19,352 nucleotides of DNA from Cyclostephanos tholiformis (GCA_036939975.1 JALLPB010000239.1:1-19352); one strand, 5' to 3'. Counted from the stretch's first letter, positions 1-9,891 are shown. The notes: generated from the sequence alone by a model not told the origin. Program-made: numbers and translations.

Positions 1-22
1 AAGATTATAAGTAGATAATCTT
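1..22. repeat. Short perfect inverted repeat at the left edge
   Basis: AAGATTAT (1-8) is repeated as its reverse complement ATAATCTT (15-22) around a 6-nt loop. It lies in AT-rich sequence (1-82) outside the recognisable retroelement homology, which stops near position 86. It could be the edge of another inserted element, but the window is cut here, so this cannot be judged. Confidence 0.35.
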
Positions 23-85
23 TATCATTACTCTAAGCTCACAATTATCACTCTTAACTTTTTATTGTTGCTTTACTCTCGTCTA

Positions 86-928
86 CCCGAGGTAACGCAT
101 GCCTGTCTCATCATGGTCCAACTGTTCAGTCAAGTTCCCAAAGAGCAGCAAGCTTGTCCCTCCCTGTTGAACCCTACCTACATTCTCATGCATGTTGTGT
201 GCAACAACCAATTGAATGGCAGCTTCCCCCCCCTTGAACAATTAATTGAACCCATATATGTTCTTCTTGTGCCGCATGTTAAGTCGATGTTCACAGTAGG
301 CTACCATATCTACCTCCAAATCATCATGGATCTGGCGGGCTCGTTCTAGCTTATCATTCCCACTGAGTCGATTTGAGAGACCATTGACATTCACATAAAT
401 AAGGCGTACTGCCCCCTCCCTCTTTTTTGGTGGAGCAAAACCATGAACCTGAAGTATCTCTTCGGGGATCGTTATCTTATTAACTTCACTAATTTCTAAC
501 TGTTCTGCATCCCTATCATCCGTGAGCTCAGTTGTCTCGATTGTGCCCATCTCGTCGATAGTCCACGCGTGGGCTGGATCACTAAGACCAGAACCACCTA
601 TCTTACTACGAAATTGCTCTGCTCGGTGAGTAAGTATCTGAAGGACCGTCTCGTGCTTCGTGACATTCATTTGTCCTTCCAATACCACCCTCCTGTGATT
701 GCCATCCACATCTACTAATTCTATCACACGTTTAAACTCATTACTTCTCCTAAAACTACTTGCGCGTGTGCGATTGTGTTTTCCGCGCGAAGAATTCCCC
801 CCGGCTCGTCCCTTGCGTCTAGGGTTTATCCAGCCATTGCCCCATCCACTTAACGCCGATCGCTGTGCCCCTCCCGTGGAAGAGGAGGGGTAGCTGATAC
901 CAACTATCCACCCCCGGCCGCACCCGCA
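86..928 (-). pseudogene. LINE endonuclease, N-terminal part with nonsense mutation
   Basis: The minus frame is open from 928 to TAA 244-242, then continues in the same frame to TAG 85-83. The first part is basic, Ser/Gly/Arg-rich linker. The endonuclease begins at RLIYVNVNGLSN, with the conserved Asn of APE-type endonucleases. It continues through a helix (ERARQIHDDLEVDMVAYCEHR) that carries the metal-binding Glu of the motif ending in CEHR. After the TAA the frame still reads as the same domain (LFKGGEAAIQLVVAHN, then GGTSLLLFGNL). The stop therefore probably replaced a CAA Gln codon. Homology ends soon after LTEQLDHDETGM. APE-type endonucleases nick target DNA for target-primed reverse transcription. 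This copy cannot encode a working enzyme. Confidence 0.65.
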
Positions 929-1698
929 TCATCCCCTTCAACTTCAGAGGATGTGTTGGAGTGCGACCCTTTGTCGCTTGAGCTCAAGTCCTCCGAGAGA
1001 ACTGAGTTCGTGTGGGATGTGGAGTCCCCGTCTGATGTGGTCAGATCCACCTTTCCGCTCTTTTGAGTGAGCCGCAGTGGGGTACCCACCTTGTCCGCCC
1101 TGGCATTGATTGCAGTCTCCCGATGACGATCATGTATGGTTTTTCTGGATCCTGCATCCGCCAAATTAAATAGAGCCTCCGGTGCGGTGTACTGCTTTTG
1201 ATTGTGTGCGCTTTGCCCTAGTAGGCTGAACTCATCTTTAAACCATGCAGCGCTCTCGAAGGCCTTCGTCTTCTCCATGCGAGACTGTTCTTCTGCCGTG
1301 GTTAACGTTCTTGTCTTGACATCCCACCTACAGCGTGACATTTCCGCAAGCATTGATGCTTCACAGGAGTTGTTAAGGAGGGGTGTAACAAAGTCGTCTG
1401 GGAGGCTTTGTTCCTTAAGAGTGTGGTGAAGGAATGCTGGGAGATTCTTGTTCATCATTTCAACGAGTCGTTCAGCCTCCGGGGTATTCGGTATAATCGA
1501 ATGAGTAGGCATCGAGATATCCTGCTGATGGACCTCTGCAATTGCCGGGCAGCCGTCATTCATCTTGATGTAGTGGAGTAAAATATGTCTCAATGAGTAT
1601 TGAGCAAGGATCCGACCAGAATCGGGGTGTCTTATTTCCGTAAGGTGGTCCAAATCAATAACTCCAAGTAAATCTTCAGCCGTCCTGCGCACGATTAT
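904..1698 (-). pseudogene. Retroelement gag-like ORF, C-terminal part
   Basis: This segment is in the same frame as the preceding gag-like ORF and is separated from it by two TGA stops (1734-1732 and 1701-1699). It has no ATG start; GTG at 1692 is the first start-like codon. It reads as a mid-to-C-terminal gag-like region with IAEVHQQD, a segment VIPNTPEAERL-like in character (here SIIPNTPEAERLVEMMNKNLPAFL), then CRWDVKTRTLTT and AAWFKDEFSLLG. It finishes in a Ser/Asp/Gly-rich tail at TAG 906-904. Material between the two gag pieces may have been lost. The tail overlaps the open frame of the endonuclease ORF by 25 nt. Confidence 0.5.
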
Positions 1699-1731
1699 TC
1701 AACTTATTGAAGGTCGTGACATGCTCTCCCT

Positions 1732-2853
1732 TCAGTTTGGCTTGACCACCCATAGTGTCATCACCGGGAGACTTTCCCCTAGCTCCACATCAATGTCCAT
1801 GGAGAAATCATACATTTCTTCATCGAGGTTCTCCTCCTTGGCCTTTTCTTGTGTCATAAGTAGAATTTTCTTCAGTTCTGCAAGTATCACGGCCTTCGGA
1901 GTAAGCTTCGAGACTTTATAGAAGGTGACCACCATCTCACTGTCCACGAACTGCAACTCCTTGACTTGGAGACAAACTCCATTGATCCTCGCCCATTCAT
2001 GAATAGTGCGTTTGATAATTTCAGATGGTGGAAGTTCCGACGACACTATCATGGAAAAGTAGACCGTTGGATCCTTGAACTCTTCTCTCCTATTCGCCCT
2101 GTGGGTAGTACGCTCCCCCTGCTCCTCTCGATTCCATACTTTCTGTTTGTTGAATACATTCCCATTACCGGAGATCTTAATATGGGCACCCAGCTTGGTA
2201 AGATTGGAGGAGATCTCCCCCTTTGACATAATGTTCCTTTCCTTTGAGTTGGGGTTTAACGGATTGATGACAAACTTGGGGTCGACCAACTGAGCATTGG
2301 TTAAGAAGGACATAAGGGCCTGGATGAACTCCTCACATGCCTTGTCGCTTTTTAAAACCACAGCAAGTTCCAAGATAATTCGGGAGAAAGGATGATGAAA
2401 GGTTTCAAGAAATGTCATGGAGCGCCCAATGGGTAATGTCTCTTGACCTGTTTCAGTTGGAGAAACCTGCCAGGCTCCGGACTTTCTTCTAGATGATGAT
2501 TTGCTAGAACCTGAGCGTTTTTTCACTGGCGAGCGTAGTTCTTCTTCGAAATCCTTCTCCGTGTCGCTAGTTTCCATGTCTTGTACCCCGTTCATTATAT
2601 TGTGCACATCGTTGGTAAAGTTGGATAATGGGTCTTCAAAGACTGGGTCGTGGTCCGTCAACTTTCCTTTGTCATCCTTCTCACAATCGGGCTCTTGTGT
2701 CATATCTTGCAGACGTTTCAACTCCTCCTCCTCCCGTTGTCGCAGAGCTTGGTGATTCTTCTTATTTAGCTGACGGATCTCCTCCAGTTCCCTAGCAAGC
2801 TCCTTCCCCTTGCCTTTTGTGTTGCGTGTAATCATCATGTGGTTATTGGACAT
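1732..2853 (-). CDS. Retroelement gag-like ORF, N-terminal part (373 aa)
   Basis: The start is ATG at 2853. The same frame is open further upstream to 3453, but that part is a shadow of the acidic ORF read in another frame. The protein opens with a basic segment (MITRNTKGKGKELARELEE) and a Lys/Glu-rich coiled-coil-like stretch at about residues 15-50. An acidic Ser-rich linker and a basic KKRSGSSKSSSRR patch (about 105-120) follow. The rest is a globular region containing FIQALMSFLTNAQLVDPKFV and LGAHIKISGNGNVFNKQKVWN. It ends at TGA 1734-1732. The minus-one frame stays open across this stop and reads LKGEHVTTFNKLNNRAQDG, which looks like a natural continuation. The ORF end is therefore probably a frameshift mutation. 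It resembles gag-like proteins of diatom retroelements and is probably part of a dead element. Confidence 0.5.
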   Translation of the reverse strand: MSNNHMMITRNTKGKGKELARELEEIRQLNKKNHQALRQREEEELKRLQDMTQEPDCEKDDKGKLTDHDPVFEDPLSNFTNDVHNIMNGVQDMETSDTEKDFEEELRSPVKKRSGSSKSSSRRKSGAWQVSPTETGQETLPIGRSMTFLETFHHPFSRIILELAVVLKSDKACEEFIQALMSFLTNAQLVDPKFVINPLNPNSKERNIMSKGEISSNLTKLGAHIKISGNGNVFNKQKVWNREEQGERTTHRANRREEFKDPTVYFSMIVSSELPPSEIIKRTIHEWARINGVCLQVKELQFVDSEMVVTFYKVSKLTPKAVILAELKKILLMTQEKAKEENLDEEMYDFSMDIDVELGESLPVMTLWVVKPN

Positions 2854-2917
2854 TATGTTAGGTTTTGGAGGTTTGGGTAGCGTTACCGTAAGATTTGGTG
2901 GGATTGCTTCGATGGTG

Positions 2918-3586
2918 TCAATAGTCCGTATCTGAATTGTTGCTGTCGTCTTCATCTTCAGTATCTGAATCATCGCTGTCGTCTTCGTCTTCAGTATCTG
3001 AATCGTCACTGTCGTCTTCGTCTTCACCATCGTGCACAACAATTCGAAAGCCTTCAGATGGGCCGTCAGTTTTTTCGGTCCTGTCGAGAATATAGTCTTC
3101 CTCTCCAAAAAGGACGCATGAACAGAAGGGTTTCGTGTCCGGTCCTCTTGCGAGGTTGCAGCGCTTGATGTAAAGGCGGATGCTGCGTCGTTGTTTTCCT
3201 TGTAACTGTTGCTCGACTTCTTACAGGTGCTGTTGAATGCGCTTGCGAAGGAGGATAGCTCGTTTGTTGTTAGCTTGAAATTGCTTGATACGGGCAGAGG
3301 TCCAGGCGGTGCAACGAGCAGAGGTTTGTTTGGATAGGGAAGGGACTGGGTCAGGAGTTGGGGTGGAGGCTGCTGGCAGTGGAGACTGAGGCATATTATG
3401 ATGAGATGGAGGATGATGTAGAGGGTGTGTGCATTGCGGTTCAGGTGGCACATCTTGTACAGGGGTGGGAGAATTGAGATCTTTCTTGTAATCTTTGTAA
3501 AATATTATATACCGTGGTCCAGAGATGTACCGGGTAACAGAGGAGGAAAAATAATTCTGTTTTGCTTGATATTTGTTTGCTGAATG
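2918..3586 (-). pseudogene. Retroelement 5' ORF, proline-rich then acidic, interrupted by a stop
   Basis: The frame is open from the stop at 3589-3587 down to the TGA at 2920-2918, broken only by TAA at 3223-3221. The first half is rich in Pro, His and Ser and ends in a basic Arg/Gln helix. After the stop the same frame reads EVEQQLQGKQRRS and then a Cys-containing stretch (KPFCSCVLFGEEDYILD). It finishes with about three copies of an acidic EDEDDSDDSDT-like repeat. The text before and after the TAA reads as one helix (RIQQHL-stop-EVEQQLQ), so the stop is probably a CAA-to-TAA mutation. No ATG lies near the 5' end of the frame, so the true start is unknown. Function is unknown; it is probably an accessory or gag-like product of the element. 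Confidence 0.5.
2928..3035 (-). repeat. 33-bp tandem repeat encoding an acidic tract
   Basis: GTCGTCTTC recurs exactly 33 bp apart at 2945, 2978 and 3011, with a partial degenerate copy to the left. In the minus-strand frame of the neighbouring ORF each unit encodes an EDEDDSDDSDT-like 11-residue block. It is an in-frame coding minisatellite inside the retroelement. Confidence 0.8.
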
Positions 3587-3589
3587 CTA

Positions 3590-4138
3590 GTTACCGTAAT
3601 GTGAGTGGCTGACAATGGTTGTTTCCAGAAATGGAGGTTGTGGAGGATATGCTTGGCAAGGAGTTGACAAGGCGCACTGAAAGATTACAGTAAATTCTTT
3701 GATGGTGTCGTGAACAAGGGTGTGTTGATTTCGTGGCTGGAGATGCGGGGGCTACAGTGAACAGCCGCCGATGCACGTGCCTTGATAATATATAATTATT
3801 GATTGACTAATCTGATCAAAAAGTGGCCTCTGCCTCCCCATCCCTCACCATGATGGCGTCGGCCCATGCCTCGTCCAGAAACTTCCACACCTTACTGGCT
3901 CAGACAAACTCTACCATTACATGATCAAAGCACCTGCCTCGTGGATGGACTGGGTACAGACCTCTGACATCTACCATTGACCACATCATCGAAGCCTTCC
4001 TCTCAGACATCCTTCACATCCATGTTCTTCAACAACACACACTCATGATATCCCAACTTGACATCAACGTGGGATATCTGTCAGATGGTAGGGATAGCAA
4101 AAGATTTACTTTAAGTCTGCCAACCAGTTGTTCACATG
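3590..4138. other. Non-coding stretch, origin unknown
   Basis: No gene is supported here. On the plus strand 3955-4096 reads as a fairly regular open stretch (TSTIDHIIEAFLSDILHIHV). The minus strand across the same bases also gives protein-like text in pieces (MDVKDV, EEGFDDVVNGRC and AWADAIMVRDGEAEATF). Both are broken by stops and I recognise neither. It may be the eroded 5' part of one of the neighbouring retroelement relics. Confidence 0.4.
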
Positions 4139-4945
4139 GTCGAAAAGATGTTACATGCGGATGGGTTGATGATGTGGAGGCACTTTTGGAACGTCCATCC
4201 TTTGGACTCGGTTAAATTCCATAAGGAGAGCAGGTTCAATTGATGCGAACAATGAGGGATGCAGGTCCATCCTATGTACCCCCGCCATTGGTACACCAAG
4301 GAATGTTAGATCAGGGTTGAACGGAAGCAGCAGCAGGAGACAGCAGTAATGTTGGCACTGGCTCTTTAGCAGCAGTTCTTGTTATGTGGAAATGTTTTAG
4401 AGTGGGTGGAAGTCTTCAAATATCTCAGGTGCCTCTTGGCCCAGGATGATGATGACATTCAGGCAATTCACGCCCAAATCCGGAAAGCCTGAGCCAACTG
4501 GACTCACATCGAACAGGTTCTTCGAAGTGAGATTGCTTCACCTTTGTTGATGCCAGGTCCAGGTTTTACCAGGCAATAATTCAAGCTATCATTCTCTATG
4601 GCAGCAAATTGTAGGTGATCTCTTGGACAGAAATAGCATGGCTCAAAGGTTTCCACATTCTTGCCATTTTTAGAATGACCAAGGATCATAAGCTGATGAG
4701 GGGACCAGGTTGGGAGTGGATTTATCCACATTTGAAGGATGTCTTGGAGGAGTGCGGAATAAAGACAACTGAGGAGTATATTTTGATTCAATAACACAAG
4801 ACTGCTTTGTACATGGCAACCCACCCAATTCTCATTGATTGAATACAGGCAAGGCAAGTGAAAGAGAGAGGAAACCATGCTGATGGTGGTAGGAAATGTC
4901 CATGGACTTGGACGTCCAAGACACAACTGGGTCAGACATCAGACG
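4139..4945 (+). pseudogene. LINE reverse transcriptase C-terminal relic with many stops
   Basis: The plus strand can be read continuously as a LINE-type reverse transcriptase end through at least eight stop codons and one frame change. Frame 2 (4139-4560) contains GMQVHPMYPRHWYTKEC, a Cys/His-containing segment, then RVERKQQQ and VEVFKYL. FKYL is the RT-type 'KYLG' block and is followed by AQDDDDIQAIHAQIRKA. Frame 1 (4561-4945) continues with RFYQAIIQAIILYGSKL, then GFHILAIFRM, RGPGWEWIYPHLKDVLEEC and IKTTEEYI, ending in TALYMATHPIL. Stops fall at positions suited to Trp, Arg or Gln codons. The overall text is very well preserved, so the element was recently active but is now dead. Its orientation is opposite to the element on its left. 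Confidence 0.75.
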
Positions 4946-4967
4946 AGTGAAGTACACTTGGTGGCCT

Positions 4968-5258
4968 TTACTGTGTTGGCCTTAGTTGAGTTAAATCTCT
5001 AGTAATCAAGTTCCCAAAGGGGGGCACATCCAGCAGGCTTTGATAAGCCTTAGTATTGGATATGACCCGTTCTCTTCTCTGCTTGGAGGACAAGTCAACA
5101 TACATGCACACACACTGTCCCCCCATAGCACCAGAGGTCATATCAAAAAACACACCACTGTGATCTCCAGCGCTGAATGCCATAATCCACAATTGCACAT
5201 CTACAACCACACAAGCACTTCCATCTCCTCCTCCATAGCATCCTTTCCACACACACAT
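4968..5258 (-). pseudogene. Possible endonuclease C-terminal scrap of another LINE
   Basis: One minus frame reads FSAGDHSGVFFDMTSGAMGG and then, after a short stretch, QRRERVISNTKAYQSLLDV. The GDH followed by a hydrophobic strand and a TSxxMxG-like turn resembles the SDH/GDH end of APE-type endonucleases in diatom LINEs. The RR...N.KAYQSLL part resembles the linker before the reverse transcriptase. The match is short and from memory of the family only. The frame upstream is not recognisable. No conserved reverse transcriptase follows on this strand, since 4139-4945 is read on the other strand. Confidence 0.35.
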
Positions 5259-5564
5259 CCCACCATCTCATAAGTATGTCACGTAGTGCTGCCTCCAATA
5301 GACTAACCCCATTAACATGCCTCATCTCCATCAGACAAAAACTTAGATTACCCATCTATCCACCAGCAGAGTTACAATGATGCAGCTGTGGTCATAACAT
5401 TCATGACATTTACGGGGACCACCCTTTCTCATGTAAACAATGTAGCAAAAAAGTGCACATAATACTATTTCTACAGGCTTTGCAACTGCTCTCTCATCCA
5501 CCCTATTAGTTGCCAGTTGAAAAAAACCAAAACTCTACCTTGTTCCAGACCATACTCTTTTGAT

Positions 5565-5705
5565 ATAGGGAAAATAGCTAAAATATACTCACCTGGACGT
5601 TTGGTTTATAATAATATCACACCTGGTATTGGCGATACATACATAAGTGGTGGTATTTTAAAAGTCCCAACATCCAGGTGAGTATATTTTAGCAATTTTC
5701 TATTT
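5565..5705. mobile_element. Foldback/MITE-like hairpin element
   Basis: CTAAAATATACTCACCTGGA (5578-5597) is matched perfectly by its reverse complement at 5673-5692. Similarity continues outward for about 12 more bases on each side (GATATAGGGAAAATAG against CAATTTTCTATTTGATAT). It also runs inward: 5598-5623 pairs with 5672-5647 at about two thirds of positions. The whole segment of about 130-140 bp can thus fold into one imperfect hairpin, as foldback MITEs do. No ORF is present. Exact ends and a target-site duplication could not be fixed by eye. Confidence 0.65.
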
Positions 5706-6611
5706 GATATATCATTCAATCCAGATTCAATCAGATCACACTCTTGCCCATTCACCACCATTGGTGCAGACATCATTATCGCTGGCCCTCCCCCACTAAG
5801 TTGCCACCACAGCATCAAAAGATATTGTTAAAACAACAATCTCTAACACCACAAACACCGGAAACTCAGTTGCCCTGACAAGCCTGCAACATCTACCTCC
5901 CCCCCAATCAGTGGTGATGCAATTATTGCCAAACTCCAAAAAAATATTGTACTCATCCCATTCACCATCAACACTCGGGGATGCTGTGTGCCTACTATGC
6001 TATGCTTGTTCCTCACTTCTTTGGACCGCCCCAAACAACATGCTTGGTGACATATCAGAACCAACACAACAATGATGTTTAAACAAGCCTCAAACCACCA
6101 TGCCCATGCCCACTTAGAATATTCCACACAGCCATCGTCAACTGGTCCAACCACCTCACTCTCAGGCCATTAATTCTTTGGAAACTCACATACAGCCCCA
6201 ACGCCATGCATCCTTACCACACAAACAACTCCTAGGATTTGCAATCACTTCCATGCTCTTATTTTTTCTTTTTTTGTTTGGCCACTGCTCCTTCCTCACC
6301 CACTTACATTCTCATTCCACCTATCCGTTCCTCACATTAGAACCTACCTCCCTGTAAATATATGGATTCCTACACTAAATATTAAAGAGTGAAGAGAGAG
6401 GACAGGTTACGGTCATGGTGGGTAATGGTGATGTAGAAGAAGATGAAGTTGAGGTATGTGATTATGTTGATGAAGGTATTAGTGGAAGAAAATGGCTTAG
6501 TAGTAAGCGCTGCATAAAACTGTCGTATTATTGATGACAACAAAATTATCTTAGTTCAGAAATCATGTGAACTATGTATTCATGGATCTAGCATAATAGT
6601 TGTGCGTCCTG
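5706..6611. other. Intergenic region with no supported gene
   Basis: The sequence is CA-rich, then AT-rich and low in complexity. A small plus-strand frame (ATG 6415 to TGA 6532-6534, 39 codons) encodes an acidic peptide ending in GISGRKWLSSKRCIKLSYY. Nothing supports its expression and it may be more repeat debris. The minus-strand frame 5843-6154 is open by chance or is a relic; I recognise no domain. The last part must hold the 3' untranslated region of the transporter gene that ends at 6612. Confidence 0.5.
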
Positions 6612-9193
6612 TCACTTATGACTGTCGACCCAGTCTATGAGACCTCCTTCTGCATAACGTTGGTCGGGACTAAACATTTCCTCATCTGCAACGAAACACT
6701 GAAGGATTGTAGCAATACCCATGTCATAGACGCTCATGAACATGCCAGCAATGAACCATGCAGCTACTGCGATGAAGAATAGAGGACCGATGGCACTGTA
6801 TAATTGATCGCTGAGATTGTATTCGATTGCAAAATAGGCGACCCCAGTGGTGAGAGTCGCAATAAAAACTTTCCCGACGAAGACAACCCCCCCAGACACG
6901 TAGGTGATTGCCGCCACTCGAGCGGCATTTCTAAAACATTGCAAAATTTTGAGCTGAAACAGTGGCAGCAACAGCGCGAAATCTATATTCATGTGATACG
7001 CACCTCAAAATCAAGAAGAATGCTTCCTTAGCACTTGTACAAAAGCTTGATCCAAAAATAGCTGTCTGTATATACGCATTTTTGTTCAAGAATTTCATGC
7101 ACTTCTCAAGGCAGAAGAAACAGCACTGAAAGCAGCAAAGAATGCACTTAGCAATGCTGGAATTCATCTCTTCGGCCTTGCGTTGCAGATATGCGATGAA
7201 CGACCGTATCATTTGTATGATCGCAATAATTAATGCTCCAAATGCTGCCGTTCCAGAGTGATAAAAAATAGATGACGTAATGCTGGTCAAAACTGTTGAG
7301 TTTCCGATAGTCGATTTATCTCGCGCGAAATACCACTTTGAGACTGATATCATCGCATCACACAAACGTGGTCAGTACTTCATGCATCAAACTTGAATCA
7401 AAATGAATTCGAATAAACTCACCTGCCATTGCGAAGACGATTTGACCCAAAGCGAGGACGAATTGACCGGACCAAAAGAAACAAAATAGCATGTACCAGC
7501 CGCATTTCTCAACAAAATCCGAAAATTCAAACGATCGAACCTGGAATTAGTGAACATTGTGAGAGTGGGGTAAGGAATATCCGGTTGTCGTCAGATTTGA
7601 GCAGCGTGATAATGTCGAAAAATACGTACTGAAATCTGAACGGTCGCGGCTGTGTAGGTGTTGGTTGAAAACTCTCCCATTGATGCAATGTTTACCGCAT
7701 AAACAGTCCAGCTAACCATGAATGCCAAGAATCCTAATCCTTGCAACACCTGAAAAACAGATTTTAGGGGAAAAAATATAGTAGATGAGGGCAGAGTTTG
7801 GAGCATAAACAGCTTCGCCAACTCGGACCCATGGCATCCAAGTACATACCGGGAAGAAGATGATGAGAGGCATTTGCAGCATCGCCTTACTCGCTTCCTT
7901 AACGCAGCCCATCGCCATCTGTATTCTCTTCCTCATGAAGAGGAATAGCAGGACGAGGAGACACCCTACGGCGTACATCCCGTACCCAGCGTATTTGGCG
8001 ATCATTATCTCCTGGTCTGTGTATACCATGGGATCCGCGGCTTTCCACTGATTTGCCGTTTTTCCAGCGTAGTACCCACCGAAGAAGAATATGCCGATGG
8101 TTGCGAGGATTGACGCCCAGACCATGACGGGAAGGACGCCAGGGATTCGCATCATGAACGCATAGAGAAAACCCACGACCTTTCAAGGTGGAGGACGGGA
8201 TGATGCGTTAGAGGACATGGTTGTAACGCACATCGCGTCTACCCGAGAGGAAGAGAACTATTTTCCATTCCTCCCTTGACTCACCAAGGGAGCGCCGAAT
8301 CCAAATGCCAAGATGTAATACCTCGTGACCCAAAGGTCCCCGAACAGATTGGTCCACACGTCGTACCCCGCCTTGATATTCTCGTTCTGCGTGGCCATGT
8401 CAATTAACGGATCGGTGTAATTGTCGCTCCCATTCGGATTGACGACGGCCTCCAGCGCCTTCGTTCCCTCGTCCGTGAAGACGCATCGCCACATTAGCTC
8501 GTAGGTGTCGACTGCGAACCACGAGAATCCAGCCCCGCGATTGACACCCGCGGACGTGTAGGCCTGTTCGGGGTCGCCGCCGGGATAACACAGGTTCTCG
8601 TTGCATATCAAGGTGTTGTTCGTCGAGGAATAGTCCGCAACGGCGATGTCTGCATCGGTGACGCTGGACCCGTTGATCTGATAGAGTCCGTCGTACGTCA
8701 CGAGGGTATACGGATCGGCGCCACCGTTGAGATTCGGGCACTTCTTAACGCAAACGCCTCCGGTGTAATCGTTGACGTAGTACAGGTAGGGATAATCGGT
8801 CATGTCGATGGATCCCTTCTCGGTGCCGCATACTTTTCGACATCGCATGGCGTATCGCGTGCGCGGGATTGTTTTAGTGTGTGTGCGTGTGTGTGTGTGT
8901 GTGTGAAGAGAGTAGCGAATGAGTTTTAATTAATTGCCAACTCCGGGATTGTCGGCGGATGGTTCTCGCACCAAGAAGAAGGACTCACGATTGCCGGCGT
9001 AATCCAACGGGTATAGTATGAGTCGATAATCTCCATTCCTAATGGCGTATATTCCCAATCCCGTCATGGATAACCACATCGACCAAAGCAGGAGAGTGCA
9101 GATGACATCCGTGCAACGTCGGTGTGAGGTGGGGCCATCGAAGTCCGGCGGCGCCGATAGCTTCTCGCCCATGTCATCGTCGTCCTTCGTCAT
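6612..9193 (-). CDS. Choline transporter-like protein (SLC44/CTL family), 7 exons, 659 aa
   Basis: Exons on the minus strand are 9193-8989, 8832-8285, 8179-7850, 7749-7630, 7540-7423, 7343-7004 and 6930-6612. They total 1980 nt; every donor is GTRNGT-like or GTGCGT and every acceptor is AG. The ATG at 9193 is chosen over the upstream in-frame ATG because family similarity begins there. Residues 24-35 carry the family signature RRCTDVICTLLL leading into TM1 (about 30-52). A long extracytoplasmic loop (about 69-235) follows, with GNLCG across the first splice, several Cys, and N-glycosylation sequons (NGS, NNT, NYT). Multiple TM segments follow, then the conserved KWYFARDKS block at exon 6. A Cys-rich loop, two late TMs and a CFVADEE tail complete it. 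SLC44 proteins move choline or ethanolamine across plasma or organelle membranes for phospholipid synthesis. The exact substrate here is inferred. Length is normal for the family. Confidence 0.93.
8877..8906. repeat. (GT)n microsatellite in transporter intron 1
   Basis: A run of GT dinucleotides with one GC interruption lies inside intron 1 (8988-8833). On the coding strand it is a CA run upstream of the acceptor, where a pyrimidine tract would normally be. It may be length-polymorphic. Confidence 0.85.
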
Positions 9194-9891
9194 ATTCTGT
9201 CGTTTGGGTGGAAGGAGAGAGAGAGGGTGGGGGGGGCAGTGGGAATGATGTTGTATTCTGCAATGCTCGGCGGCCCTTTGCAATGAAATTGAAATGGGGC
9301 AGGCAAATAGGAAGGAAGAAAGCGTCGATGATAAGAGCAACGACAACTAAAGCGATATATTTTACATAGGAATCAATACTCTAGTTTGAGCACGACCGAA
9401 TTGATTCCTGCGCTCCCGCTGTCGGCCAGACCTCGCAATCCCCCCTCCCCTCAACAACAAAATAGGCAATCTCTCCCCTGTTATCTTTTGGAGATAAAGC
9501 TATTGAAATGCAATGGATAGGGCGTCCCCTAATGCACCGTCAATAGCTCGGGCTTTACATTAAAAGATGATTTATTTAAATTGATTTAGAAATGAAAATG
9601 AAATTGTGACTAGATGAATTTACTAACAACTCGAAAAACAGGTGCAAAACATGGTTCAGTGGGAGAATTTCGTGTCAAAAAGGTGTCAGTGATATAGGGT
9701 TCCTTCGTAGCGATACAGCAAAAATTCTGAAGGTCCAGAGTAGAAGATGTACTATAGAGGTTTGTGTCAAGCACGAATTGACTAAATTAGCAAATGTGAG
9801 GCATGTACCGAAGTACTCCCAATACTGTTGTAACATCCCCGTCGCGTCGGTCGTAGCAGGCGTTCCGAACGAGTGGCGAAGGGGGGTCGAC
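9194..9891. promoter_or_regulatory. Shared promoter region of divergent transporter and NSRP1-type genes
   Basis: These 698 bp separate the two ATG codons (9193 minus, 9892 plus) and contain no supported gene. The half near the transporter is GA/G-rich; the middle (about 9480-9700) is AT-rich. I see no convincing TATA box or named factor site. Both 5' untranslated regions must lie here. The frame upstream of 9892 is open back to 9778 but begins with TTG, not ATG, and lacks family similarity. Confidence 0.55.

Larger units (their letters stand above)
83..3589 (-). mobile_element. Degenerate LINE-like (non-LTR) retroelement, truncated
   Basis: Read on the minus strand, the order is a small proline-rich then acidic ORF, a gag-like ORF in two pieces, and the beginning of an APE-type endonuclease. 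This is the layout of a non-LTR retrotransposon. The reverse transcriptase is absent: homology stops at about position 86, followed by unrelated AT-rich sequence. Reading frames are broken by in-frame stops at 3223-3221, 1734-1732, 1701-1699, 244-242 and 85-83, and by at least one frame change near 904-928. At least two stops sit where CAA would keep the frame sensible (C-to-T change). I recognise the style from diatom genomes but cannot name the family with certainty. It is a non-functional copy. Confidence 0.7.

Noticed and set aside
2501..2755. 84-codon plus-strand Ser-rich frame inside the left retroelement
   Set aside because: It is a mirror of the Lys/Glu/Ser-rich gag-like ORF on the minus strand.
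2853..3453. Upstream part of the 573-codon minus ORF starting at 3453
   Set aside because: The repeated MKTTATIQI text is the out-of-frame reading of the acidic 33-bp repeats. The other frame is clearly the coding one.
9194..9346. Upstream in-frame ATG at 9346 for the transporter
   Set aside because: The extra 51 residues are Ser/Pro/His low-complexity sequence. The family-like N-terminus begins at 9193. A longer form with a targeting sequence cannot be fully excluded.
9778..9891. Upstream extension of the NSRP1-type ORF
   Set aside because: It starts with TTG, lacks family similarity, and the ATG at 9892 matches the expected N-terminus.
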